Origin: an uncultured Clostridia bacterium
GTDB lineage: Bacteria; Bacillota; Clostridia; TANB77; CAG-508
Length of the DNA: 34,376 bases
Assembly (NCBI GenBank): GCA_934129745.1
Contig: CAKOWZ010000020.1
Location: 1 to 34,376, forward strand
Direction of reading: 5' to 3'
Shown: positions 24,359 to 32,388 of the stretch, one piece after another
How the letters are laid out: each line of letters opens with the position of its first letter
Position numbering within the stretch: position 1 is the first letter of the stretch
Made by a program: the position numbers and the translations under genes
Notes under the pieces: model-generated
Seen by the model: only the letters and a program-made list of their open reading frames with translations
Database searches by the model: none
Told to the model about the DNA's origin: nothing

Positions 24359-25627
24359 CTAATAAGCAATCTCATATTTTATAATCTCATTAATAGTATC
24401 AGAACTCATTACACTCTCAAAAACATCACTTACATTCTTCTTATTTTCATCTGTACTAGATATATAGAAATTTTCTGTAGTTTCTATATATTTATGACCT
24501 AAAATATCTGCTACATCTCTTATCTCAACACCATTTCGTAAATTAATTGTAGCATAACTACCTCTTAGATCATAAAATCTACAATTTTCAATTCCAAGTT
24601 CTTTATGAATTATCTTAAATGGATAGTTTAAAATATTTCTTCCGACATATTTGCCATTTTCTCGTACAAATACCATATTAGCATTATTTATTTGTAAAAT
24701 ATTACTTTCGTTTTGAACAATACGTTTTTCTACAACCTTTCCATATTTATTTTTTACATCTTCAAAATGATAACTCATATATTGATTTCCATACATTTTC
24801 TTTAAATATTGTTGTTTCTTTTTATAATTTAACAATGCATTATATAAAGTTTCACACATATTAACTTGTCTTGTACCTTGTTTGGTTTTTGTTGTTCCAA
24901 TATACCATCTACCTTTTTCATCTTTTGGTTTATCATATACTGTATGTTTTACATTTATAATCCTATTCTTAAATTCAATATCTTCCCATGTTAAGCCACA
25001 TACTTCTCCCGTTCTCATTCCAGTAAAACAACTTGTAATAAAAGCACAGGTAAATGTGTCATCATCTTTAAATCTTTTTAAAATTCTATTTATTTCTTGC
25101 TTGTTATATAAATGTTTTTCAAATTCATTGTTATCTTCTATTTTAGGAAGTTTTAAGGTAATTGTTGGATTATACTTTATAAAACCATATACATCAGTCG
25201 CTACTCTAAAACAATTTTTTAGAACTTTTAGAATATTACTTTTTTTATAGTTATATCTATTGCATAAATCAACTATAAATGAATTTAACTTTACACTTGT
25301 TATAGAATTCAACCTATATTTTCCAAGTTCTTTTTTCAAATACTTTTCCATTATTGTTTTATAAGTTCTTCTTGTGTTATATTTTAAATTTACTTCACAA
25401 TAGTTTTCATACCAATAATCTAAATAATCACTAAATGATATTTCCTTTTCTTTGAATACCAATCCTGTGTTCAAATATTCTGTATATGCTATATTTCCTG
25501 CCTTTATAGCTTTGTCTTTTGTTTCAAACCCAGATTTATTTATAAATTTTCTTTTTCCATCTACTTTTGATACTTCAAATTTGTATTGATAATATTTTCC
25601 TCTTTTTTGAATAGTAACATTTCCCAT
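24359..25627 (-). CDS. Tyrosine integrase with YxxR in place of HxxR
   Basis: 422 residues. Arm-binding AP2-like domain 1-55 (QKRGKYYQYKFEVSKVDGKR), SAM-like core-binding domain about 65-160, catalytic domain 170-400. Catalytic positions: R205 (FTGMRTGEVCGLTW), Lys region TTKTKQGTR (245-253), box II Y352-D-L-R355 (CRFYDLRGSYAT), H378 (DILGHKYIETT) and Tyr388 (ENFYISS). The normally conserved first His of HxxR is Tyr. It is highly similar to the 31.1 kb integrase, including the same substitution. The gene follows the excisionase gene by 3 bp, and both follow mobV, so int/xis/mob form one unit. Confidence 0.93.
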   Translation of the reverse strand: MGNVTIQKRGKYYQYKFEVSKVDGKRKFINKSGFETKDKAIKAGNIAYTEYLNTGLVFKEKEISFSDYLDYWYENYCEVNLKYNTRRTYKTIMEKYLKKELGKYRLNSITSVKLNSFIVDLCNRYNYKKSNILKVLKNCFRVATDVYGFIKYNPTITLKLPKIEDNNEFEKHLYNKQEINRILKRFKDDDTFTCAFITSCFTGMRTGEVCGLTWEDIEFKNRIINVKHTVYDKPKDEKGRWYIGTTKTKQGTRQVNMCETLYNALLNYKKKQQYLKKMYGNQYMSYHFEDVKNKYGKVVEKRIVQNESNILQINNANMVFVRENGKYVGRNILNYPFKIIHKELGIENCRFYDLRGSYATINLRNGVEIRDVADILGHKYIETTENFYISSTDENKKNVSDVFESVMSSDTINEIIKYEIAY

Positions 25628-25630
25628 ACT

Positions 25631-25876
25631 TTACTGTCCTTCTTCATTATTAGTCGATATCTTTTTAATATTATCAATATCTGATAGATCATTTCCTTCA
25701 TTTTCTTTCAAAAATTCTTCAACAGCAGATTTTCTTATTTTAAAGCTTTTTAACTTTATAGCTTTTAATTTACCTTTTTCTATCAATTCATAAATATAAT
25801 TTGGACTTGAATGCAGTATTTTTGCAACTTCGTGTGTTGTATAAATCATTTTTTCTTCAATTACATTTGTTTTCAT
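25631..25876 (-). CDS. Excisionase / MerR-like winged-helix DNA-binding protein
   Basis: 81 residues. The excisionase family core is IYTTHEVAKILHSSPNYIYE, then LIEKGKLKAIKLKSFKIRKS and AVEEFLKEN. Such proteins bend attachment-site arms and direct the integrase toward excision. The start codon overlaps the mobV stop (TAATG), and the gene ends 3 bp before the integrase, so excision and mobilization are coupled. Similar in sequence and length to the 32.4 kb excisionase. Confidence 0.9.
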   Translation of the reverse strand: MKTNVIEEKMIYTTHEVAKILHSSPNYIYELIEKGKLKAIKLKSFKIRKSAVEEFLKENEGNDLSDIDNIKKISTNNEEGQ

Positions 25877-26868
25877 TATCTTTCCATCTCCTTATCTCTA
25901 AATTTATGTTCTCGTTCTTTTCTCTCAATTTCTTCAATTACATCTTTTGGAAGTTTTTTAATATATTTTTCATACTTCTTAATTTGACTTTGCATATTCA
26001 TTAATTTCATGCTAGTTTCAAATTCTTTATCTTCAATTTGTTTTTTAAGCTCATTATTTTCTTCTACAAGATCATTATTATTATATTTTTGATTAATTAC
26101 CTTAATTTCCAACTCTCTAATATAATCTTTATATGAATTTACTTTAGCCGAAAATTTTTGAGCTTTTGGTACAAACTCAGATAATAATTCAATTGCCTCT
26201 GCTTTATCTTTTTTCATACCTATTAAATTTATATTTTCTATTACATTAGATAATTTGTGATATAAATAATCCAAATTATCTGCCATTTTAAATAACCAAG
26301 TTGGAATATGCTTTCTTTTTGTTACTTGTGCAGATTGACCTCTTTCTAGTTCTGGCCATCTTTCATGCATAAATTCATAATATCTCGTTTGCCATTCTGA
26401 TAAACTCTTTTGATTTCCCAATATACTTTTTGCAGATAATTTACCTTCTTGATTAATTGGGCAAAATGCCAAATGCATATGGGGAGTTTTTTCATCCATA
26501 TGAACTACAGCTGATATTATTCTATCTTCTCCTATTTCAGATTTCATAAATTCTGTCGCTCTTTCAAAATATTCTCTTTTTTCTTCTTCAGATAGTTTAC
26601 TTATAAATTCTGGAGAAGCAGTTATTAATGTTTCAACCAGTCTTATACTATCTTTTCTTGTTTTACATTCATATTTCTTTATTAATTCTTTTATTTTTCT
26701 ACCATAAGTGTATTTTGGTGCTTGTATTATATGATAGTTATATTTTGTTCTAGTAATATCTATATCTGGATTACTTTTATAAGCTTCTTTTTTTCTCTCA
26801 TTATGTCTTTCACAACCAGCAATTGCACCACCTTTATCTTTTTTAAATCTTAATATTGTATATGGCAT
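25876..26868 (-). CDS. MobV-family relaxase (Pre/Mob)
   Basis: 330 residues. The N-terminal relaxase domain has the MobV signatures HNERKKEAYKSNPDID and NYHIIQA, and the metal-binding motif HMDEKTPHMH (residues 123-132, HxDExxPHxH). The C-terminal part is a long coiled coil (about 230-325). The protein would nick oriT and pilot one strand into a recipient using a type IV system supplied by another element, as no transfer genes are visible here. RBS GAAAGGAG lies 5 nt before the ATG. A pMV158-type oriT lies about 250 bp upstream. Confidence 0.93.
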   Translation of the reverse strand: MPYTILRFKKDKGGAIAGCERHNERKKEAYKSNPDIDITRTKYNYHIIQAPKYTYGRKIKELIKKYECKTRKDSIRLVETLITASPEFISKLSEEEKREYFERATEFMKSEIGEDRIISAVVHMDEKTPHMHLAFCPINQEGKLSAKSILGNQKSLSEWQTRYYEFMHERWPELERGQSAQVTKRKHIPTWLFKMADNLDYLYHKLSNVIENINLIGMKKDKAEAIELLSEFVPKAQKFSAKVNSYKDYIRELEIKVINQKYNNNDLVEENNELKKQIEDKEFETSMKLMNMQSQIKKYEKYIKKLPKDVIEEIERKEREHKFRDKEMER

Positions 26869-26903
26869 ATCTCATTCTCCTTTCTTGCTTTTCTTTGTAA
26901 GCA

Positions 26904-26993
26904 CACGTTTTGATGACGATAATGACGATGAAATTACTATAACCCTTATATTTAATTTTCAATTTATAATTTTTATCTTATTATCAAAACGTG
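26904..26993. repeat. Inverted and direct repeats upstream of mobV
   Basis: CACGTTTTGAT (26904-26914) and ATCAAAACGTG (26983-26993) form an 11-bp inverted repeat around an AT-rich segment. GATGACGATAATGACGATGA inside it shares AATGACGATGA, in inverted orientation, with about 27207-27230 (GTCATCATCGTCATTGATGAC). These are candidate hairpins of the transfer origin, an iteron-like replication origin, or an operator for mobV. Confidence 0.65.
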
Positions 26994-27115
26994 AGAACAC
27001 TCATATGCTTCTTCGCTTGTTAAATATTACTTGTAATATTTAACACTCTCATTTTGAAAAATCTTCTGCAATAACCTTGTTAAATTCTGCTCCATTTTTC
27101 AAAAGCGCATTTATG

Positions 27116-27133
27116 AGTGTAACACACTACACT
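27116..27133 (-). other. MobV-type origin of transfer (oriT) nick region
   Basis: The minus strand reads AGTGTAGTGTGTTACACT: arms AGTGTA/TACACT around GTGTGT. The oriT of plasmid pMV158, the model MobV substrate, has AGTATA-GTGTGT-TATACT and is cut within TAGTGTG/TTA; that decamer is present here unchanged. The site lies in the 387-bp non-coding gap between the RepA-like gene and mobV, where an oriT is expected. Confidence 0.85.
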
Positions 27134-27255
27134 TTTTACAAAAGTTGGTGTGCCAGATTTTCCATCTGGACTTCCTACAATGACGATTCAACCGCTATAT
27201 AAATTTAGCGTCATCATCGTCATTGATGACATTATCATAAATGCTAATGTCATTT

Positions 27256-28245
27256 TTAGCTCCGCTCTGTAAGTTCATCAATATCTTTCTTCAAAGTTAC
27301 TAAACGAGCTGTACTTGTCCTAGATGTTGTAAAAATTATTTTATTATCTAATAAAATTGTTTTACTATATTCGTTTAGAACTTTAGTAAGATATTGTGGT
27401 GTTATATCTTTTTTATCTAATATTTCTAATAATTCTGTTGCAGTTCCTTGCCACATTTTATTTTCATTGATAAAAGATATAACATTACTTACTATCTCTG
27501 GAGCATTTTTTATTTCAAGTTCTTTTTGAAAAGACCTTTCTATTAAATTCCATCTACATTCTTCAAACCTTAATATAAATGTTTGATACTCAACATCTCT
27601 ACCTGTTACAAATAATGTTGCAACTGAATCATCTCTAGATTTCTTTTCTAGTATAAATGTTGTATCACTACTTCCCATTATTCCTGCTGTACCTGATATT
27701 TTATTAAAAACATCACTATCATCTTGTTTTCTTAAATGATGAACTAATATAATTGCTAATTTATTTTTATCAGCAAATGCTTTTAATGTTGATATTTCTC
27801 CATAGTCTGCTGAATAATTTACATCATTACTTTGCTTTCTTACTTTCTGAAGAGTATCTATAACAACTAATCTTATATTAGTATATTGTTTTATAGCATT
27901 TTCTAATTGCACTACTAATCCATTTGTAATTTTATTTGATTCTATTGCTATATGAAAATTAGAATCTATCTCATCAGTTAGTTTAAATAGTCTTTTTTGT
28001 AATCTTTGATGTGTATCTTCTAAAGCTAAATATAAAACATCACATTTATTTGTTTTTAAATTCCAAATTTCTTCTCCTTTTGAAACTTTAATACATAAAT
28101 CAAGCATTAACCAACTTTTCCCTACTTTAGGAGCTCCACAAAATATATGAAGTCCAACTGGTAATATCTCATCTACTATAAATTCATTTTCTGAAAGTGT
28201 TGTGTATAATAAGTTATCTGCATTAATAATTTTTAAATCTTCCAT
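27256..28245 (-). CDS. RepA-like RecA-fold ATPase / replicative helicase of a mobilizable element
   Basis: 329 residues. The start is set at ATG 28245, preceded by AAAGGAGG with 6-nt spacing; 56 further codons open upstream are untranslated leader. Motifs: Walker A CGAPKVGKSWLMLDLC, then DVLYLALEDTHQRLQKRL, Walker B IRLVVIDTLQKVR, and VHHLRKQDDSDVFNKISGTA. The C-terminus is winged-helix-like (DITPQYLTKVLNEYSK). This matches the hexameric RSF1010 RepA/DnaB-like ATPases common on plasmids and integrative mobilizable elements, where they unwind the origin for autonomous replication of the excised circle. Expressed from a long structured leader. Confidence 0.85.
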   Translation of the reverse strand: MEDLKIINADNLLYTTLSENEFIVDEILPVGLHIFCGAPKVGKSWLMLDLCIKVSKGEEIWNLKTNKCDVLYLALEDTHQRLQKRLFKLTDEIDSNFHIAIESNKITNGLVVQLENAIKQYTNIRLVVIDTLQKVRKQSNDVNYSADYGEISTLKAFADKNKLAIILVHHLRKQDDSDVFNKISGTAGIMGSSDTTFILEKKSRDDSVATLFVTGRDVEYQTFILRFEECRWNLIERSFQKELEIKNAPEIVSNVISFINENKMWQGTATELLEILDKKDITPQYLTKVLNEYSKTILLDNKIIFTTSRTSTARLVTLKKDIDELTERS

Positions 28246-28848
28246 GATTTCCTCCTTTCTAGCAAGTAGCATAAACAACAAAAAAGGCTTCGCTTTTTTT
28301 ATCAAACGAAACCTTATATCAATATCTATATATTTAAAATATCTCCCTAAAAAGCCATTAAATGATACAGAAGTTCCGTTTACTCTTACTGAAAAATTTT
28401 TGCTCACTTGCATAAAATTTTTCTTAACTTTTTTGAATAAAAATCAAAAAAGTCATAAGAGATACCTAGAAGTCTATTTAATCCGCAATAAACAAACGTA
28501 CTTTCTTACTAAAAAAGTATCTTTTAATAAACCCATTACATTTCTACTTTTGAGCATTATTATATTGTTGTTTACTGTGAATTAAATAAGACATCTGTAG
28601 CACTTACGACTTACACATTACTTCTTTATACTTGTTGGACATTTTACACACTTAACCAACACAGGCCAACGAATCAAGGGCCTCTTACACATTCTGGCTT
28701 CCGATCAGTAGGTAAAGTATTTTCTCGCGAAGTACTTTTTAGATTATTTCTAATCTACCACTATTTTTCTTTGAGTAATATAGTGGTTCAAACCTACAAC
28801 AGGGAAATATCTATTATTCAATTTTTCAGTTGTATCCTTTATCGAATA
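28246..28848 (-). ncRNA. Long structured 5' leader of the RepA-like gene (candidate cis-regulatory RNA)
   Basis: About 600 nt of leader follow the promoter. Hairpins, listed by plus-strand position: CCACTAT/ATAGTGG (about 28758-28788), AGATTA/TAATCT (about 28741-28756), AAAGTA...TACTTT enclosing TTC/GAA (about 28715-28742), and AGGCC/GGGCCT (about 28668-28690). Close to the gene lies a terminator-like AAAAAAGC-GAA-GCCTTTTTT (about 28279-28300), 35 nt before the RBS, so transcription attenuation is possible. A 56-codon frame through the last part lacks an RBS. Confidence 0.6.
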
Positions 28849-28855
28849 CACCTAT

Positions 28856-28884
28856 TTTATATCATCGTTTCCAAGATTTGTCAA
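28856..28884 (-). promoter_or_regulatory. Consensus promoter of the RepA-like gene leader
   Basis: On the minus strand, -35 TTGACA (28879-28884), exactly 17 bp, then -10 TATAAA (28856-28861). Confidence 0.85.
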
Positions 28885-28913
28885 TTATTTCGACAAAATT
28901 TCTCATACTATAT

Positions 28914-29201
28914 TTATATATTATTTATAAGCCACATTATTACTTGATTTTTCTCTCCTTCATTCATCTCCATCATTTTAGCCAGTACAAATAATATTAT
29001 TGGATATTTTCTTGCATCTAAAAAACTTTTAAAATATTCTTTATCCCAGTCTCTTAATAATCCATCATATTGTTTATAATATTTATTTTTATCATATTTA
29101 AAATTCAAATAATTACTTGAAAATACACAAACTCCAAATCTTAATTTATTTATAAAAGTCATATCTTTTAATATTACTATCACATTATTTACTTTATCCA
29201 T
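28914..29201 (-). CDS. Small protein of unknown function (95 aa) following the integrase
   Basis: 95 residues. The ATG at 29201 is preceded by GGAGGTAGAAAAAA. The sequence is aromatic-rich (FSSNYLNFKYDKNKYYKQYD) and ends in an amphipathic or hydrophobic segment (KYPIILFVLAKMMEMNEGE). No family recognised. It lies 15 bp downstream of the integrase stop in the same direction, so it is part of the integrase transcript, and just upstream of the RepA leader promoter. Confidence 0.65.
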   Translation of the reverse strand: MDKVNNVIVILKDMTFINKLRFGVCVFSSNYLNFKYDKNKYYKQYDGLLRDWDKEYFKSFLDARKYPIILFVLAKMMEMNEGEKNQVIMWLINNI

Positions 29202-29216
29202 TTTTTTCTACCTCCA

Positions 29217-30488
29217 TTACAAACAATTACAAATTTCTTCAAATTTATCTGCTGTTTCATTTTCCATTTTTGCTGTTACTCTTACATAAATATTGTAAGT
29301 TATATCAATATTTCTATGACCTAGTCTTTTAGAAACTGCTTTTATATCTGCTCCTGCTTCAATAAGTCTTGTAGCGTGTGTATCTCTAAAATCATGAAAT
29401 CTGCATGGAATACCTAATTCATAATGAATTACTTTAAAAGGATATTTACAACTATCTGTCCCTTCGTATACTCCATTATTTTTTACAAATACAAAATTAA
29501 CTTCTGGTAAAGCAACATCTATTTCAGCATGTGCATTTACTATTTTTATCTCTTCTTTATTGTTAAATTCATTTATAACCGTCTTTTTATAATGTTTCAT
29601 GTACGAATCTCCATAATTTTTTCTATGTACTTCTTGTTCATTTTTATATTCCTTTAATGCGTTTGCAAGTGTATCTCCTATAGGAATAGTTCTATAACTT
29701 GTTTGTGTTTTACAAGTTCCAAAATACCATACTGTTGTTGAGGTTCCACTTATATGTCTTTGTTTTGTTCCTCCTGCTTGATTCTTCTTTAATATATTTT
29801 TATTTACTGTTATTGTTTTATTGTTTAAATCTATATCATCCCATGTTAATGCAAATACTTCTGCAATTCTTAATCCAGTGCAATATGCAGTTAAGAATGC
29901 ATAATATACACAATGATTATTTTTAAATCTATCTAATATCATATTAATTTCTTCGTTGGTAAATATGTGTGCTGGATCATCTGTTGGAACATCATATTTA
30001 GGTAATTTTAAATTCGCAGCAGAATTAAATTTAATATATTCATTTTCTGTTGCATAATTAAAAGAACATTTTAATACTTTTCTTATATTATTTAAAAAGT
30101 TTTTGCTATAACCTTTTTCAACATATACTTTATTTAGAAAATCTTGTAATGTTGGTTTTGTTATTTGAGATAGTTTATAAAAGCCTAAATTAGGTTTTAA
30201 ATGATTTTTTACTATATTGCTATATGCTTCTATAGTATGATACTTTAAATTTATTTTACAATGATTATCTAACCAATAATCTAAAAAGTCAGAATAACTC
30301 ATTTTGTTAGATTTAGTACTTCTTCCAGTATTTAGATATTCATTATAAGCAAGTATTCCCTCCTTTTCTGCTTCTGACTTTGTTCTAAAACCTGATTTGT
30401 TTAAAAATTTTCTTTTACCATCAACACTTGCTATTTCAAATTTGTATTGATAATATTTTCCTCTCTTTTGGATTGTTACATTTGACAT
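29217..30488 (-). CDS. Tyrosine integrase with canonical HxxR, adjacent to attachment copy D
   Basis: 423 residues. The start at 30488 is set by GAAAGGAG 8 nt upstream. Arm-binding domain 1-55 (TIQKRGKYYQYKFEIASVDG), core-binding domain about 65-165, catalytic domain to the end. Catalytic positions: Arg in YCTGLRIAEVFALTW, box II RFHDFRDTHATRL with the usual His, KRLGHRNIDITYNIYVRV with the last His and the Tyr nucleophile. It is the complete homologue of the truncated 17.6 kb gene by position: both have their 5' ends facing a SEC-C copy. It is the likely owner of the GCAAACA arm sites at 18.3 and 30.65 kb. Confidence 0.93.
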   Translation of the reverse strand: MSNVTIQKRGKYYQYKFEIASVDGKRKFLNKSGFRTKSEAEKEGILAYNEYLNTGRSTKSNKMSYSDFLDYWLDNHCKINLKYHTIEAYSNIVKNHLKPNLGFYKLSQITKPTLQDFLNKVYVEKGYSKNFLNNIRKVLKCSFNYATENEYIKFNSAANLKLPKYDVPTDDPAHIFTNEEINMILDRFKNNHCVYYAFLTAYCTGLRIAEVFALTWDDIDLNNKTITVNKNILKKNQAGGTKQRHISGTSTTVWYFGTCKTQTSYRTIPIGDTLANALKEYKNEQEVHRKNYGDSYMKHYKKTVINEFNNKEEIKIVNAHAEIDVALPEVNFVFVKNNGVYEGTDSCKYPFKVIHYELGIPCRFHDFRDTHATRLIEAGADIKAVSKRLGHRNIDITYNIYVRVTAKMENETADKFEEICNCL

Positions 30489-30648
30489 TTTACATTCTCC
30501 TTTCAAAATTTGAATGTAAACAAACTAAAAAAGAAACGCTACCACGAATGATAACATTTCTTTACTTTATATTCATTTTGTTTGCAACTGCACAACCTTT
30601 TATTTTCAAGTGTTTTAGAGATTTCGTATCAACTTATGAAAACATTTT

Positions 30649-30666
30649 GCAAACAAATTGCAAACA
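30649..30666 (-). promoter_or_regulatory. Arm-type repeats left of copy D (GCAAACA flavour)
   Basis: GCAAACA at 30649-30655 and 30660-30666, an 11-bp period, between the integrase start and the SEC-C copy. They match the repeats at 18315-18332 at the other end of the element. Confidence 0.8.
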
Positions 30667-30721
30667 ATTTACTATGTTTTCATATTTATGTTCACTCGTC
30701 CAATCTCTGTAACCCTTGATA

Positions 30722-30800
30722 TTAAGCGTTTTTTCCACAACAATTTTTATATTTCTTTCCACTTCCACATGAACAAAATGTGTTAGTATTATCGTTATTT
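30722..30800 (-). repeat. SEC-C attachment copy D
   Basis: The minus strand encodes INNDNTNTFCSCGSGKKYKN then CCGKNA-stop (stop 30722-30724). This copy keeps the complete CSCGSGKKYKNCC zinc motif. It is the junction between the 18.2-30.7 kb element and the element running off the right edge. The Asn/Thr-rich lead-in without a start codon shows it to be a displaced gene 3' end. Confidence 0.88.
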
Positions 30801-30904
30801 ATAGTATTTATGGAACTATAGTGTTCTCAAATCCTTTGGCACATTGCATATTTGATATTTATAGTATTTATAGAATTATCGTTACTATAGTTTTTCCTCA
30901 TCCT

Positions 30905-30922
30905 GCGAACATTTTGCGAACA
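30905..30922 (-). promoter_or_regulatory. Arm-type repeats right of copy D (GCGAACA flavour)
   Basis: GCGAACA at 30905-30911 and 30916-30922, an 11-bp period, 105 bp beyond copy D; compare the right arm of copy C at a similar distance. They belong to the left end of the element that carries the 31.1 kb integrase. 30923-31062 is otherwise AT-rich and non-coding. Confidence 0.78.
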
Positions 30923-31062
30923 ATGTCCACAAAGCTTTTGCTTAGAAAATAACGACCTTTCTTAATTTATTTTCTTTATTTTAACTCTAGCATAACAAAT
31001 TTGTCAACACCCTGTAACCATTATTATTTGTTTTTTTGGAGCAATACAAAATATGCAAAATT

Positions 31063-31087
31063 AAAAGTAGGAACAATTCCTACTTTT
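31063..31087 (-). terminator. Terminator of the 31.1 kb integrase gene
   Basis: An 11-bp stem, AAAAGTAGGAA (31063-31073) / TTCCTACTTTT (31077-31087), with T-rich flank on the minus strand. Confidence 0.8.
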
Positions 31088-31095
31088 AATTATTC

Positions 31096-32367
31096 TTATA
31101 TACCAAATTTACTTACCATATTAATTACATCTGAACTCATCATTCTATCAAATGAATCATTCGCTGCTTTTCTAGTTTCAGATGTACTCGAGATATAATA
31201 GTTTTCTGTTGTTTCTATATTTCGATGTCCAAGTATATCAGCTACATCTCTTATTTCTGTTCCATTATTTAATATACTGGTTGCATAACTACCTCTTAAA
31301 TCATAAAATCTACATTTCTTGATTCCTAATTCATCATGAATAATTTTAAAAGGATATCTTGTTATATCTGTTCCATTATATAGTCCATTTTCTTTTGTAA
31401 ATACTAAATTCAAAGTATTTATACTAACAATATTTCCTTCGTTTTTAACTATCCTATGTTCAACTACTTTTCCATATTCATTTGTAACATCTTCTAAATG
31501 ATAGTAATTATATGAATTCCCAAAAACCTTTTTGCAATAAGCTTGTTTCTTTTTATAATTCTTTAATGCATTTAATAATGTATTACTAATATGTATTTTT
31601 CTCTTACCTGTTAAGGTTTTTGTTGTTCCTATATACCATCTACCTTTTTCATCTTTTGGTTTATCATAAACATTATGCGAAATACTTATAGTACCATTTT
31701 CTAAATCAATATCATTCCAAGTTAATGCACATACCTCCCCTGTTCTCATTCCAGTAAAACAAGAAGTTAAGAAAGCACAAGTGAATGCATCATCATTTGA
31801 AAACCTTCGCAATATTTTTTCAATTTCATCTTTTGTATATAAATGTTTTACATCTTCTGTTTCTTGCTCTATCCTTGGTAATCTTAAAGTAAGTGCTGGA
31901 TTATATTTAATAAATCCATATAAATTTGTTGCATCTCTAAAAGATCCTTTTAGAACTTTTAGAATATTCTTAAAATAAGATTTTGAAAAACTATTTCTAT
32001 CACAAATATTAGTAATAAATGAGTTAAGTTTGACACTTGTCAAACTTGATAATCTATACATTCCCAAATTAGGTTTTATGTAATTTTTAATTATATTTGT
32101 ATATGCTTGAATCGTATTATATTTCAAATTCTTTCTACAATAGTTGTCCAACCAATAATCTAAATAATCACTATATGAAATTTTACTTTCTTTAAAAGGA
32201 ACACCTGCATTTAAATATTCGGTCATAGCTTTATTTCCTTCTTCAATGGCTTCTGCCTTTGTTTTGAATCCTGACTTATTAATATATTTTCTTTTACCAT
32301 CAACTGGTGCTATTTCAAATTGATATTGATAAACATTTCCTCTCTTCTTAATATTCAAACATCCCAT
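31096..32367 (-). CDS. Tyrosine integrase with YxxR in place of HxxR
   Basis: 423 residues from ATG 32367 (MGCLNIKKRGN; GGTGG 10 nt upstream; a TTG two codons earlier is too close to it). Same domain layout and clearly close sequence to the 24.4 kb integrase: shared blocks FTCAF-TSCFTGMRTGEVC, VYDKPKDEKGRWYIGTTKT and CRFYDLRGSYAT. It again shows Tyr at the first position of HxxR, then DILGHRNIETTENYYISS with the nucleophile. Its 3' end faces attachment copy D, 300 bp away, so its element extends to the right beyond the window. Confidence 0.93.
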   Translation of the reverse strand: MGCLNIKKRGNVYQYQFEIAPVDGKRKYINKSGFKTKAEAIEEGNKAMTEYLNAGVPFKESKISYSDYLDYWLDNYCRKNLKYNTIQAYTNIIKNYIKPNLGMYRLSSLTSVKLNSFITNICDRNSFSKSYFKNILKVLKGSFRDATNLYGFIKYNPALTLRLPRIEQETEDVKHLYTKDEIEKILRRFSNDDAFTCAFLTSCFTGMRTGEVCALTWNDIDLENGTISISHNVYDKPKDEKGRWYIGTTKTLTGKRKIHISNTLLNALKNYKKKQAYCKKVFGNSYNYYHLEDVTNEYGKVVEHRIVKNEGNIVSINTLNLVFTKENGLYNGTDITRYPFKIIHDELGIKKCRFYDLRGSYATSILNNGTEIRDVADILGHRNIETTENYYISSTSETRKAANDSFDRMMSSDVINMVSKFGI

Positions 32368-32388
32368 ATCCAATATTCCACCAATCCA

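Noticed and set aside
28246..28413. 56-residue N-terminal extension of the RepA-like protein
   Set aside because: The strong AAAGGAGG site lies just before ATG 28245, and the extension contains the attenuator-like hairpin; no RBS precedes its own ATG.
30649..30922. Heptamer repeats as a CRISPR or iteron array
   Set aside because: There are only two units on each side, with 4-bp spacing and an attachment core in between; this is integrase arm-site geometry, with no cas or rep gene to match.
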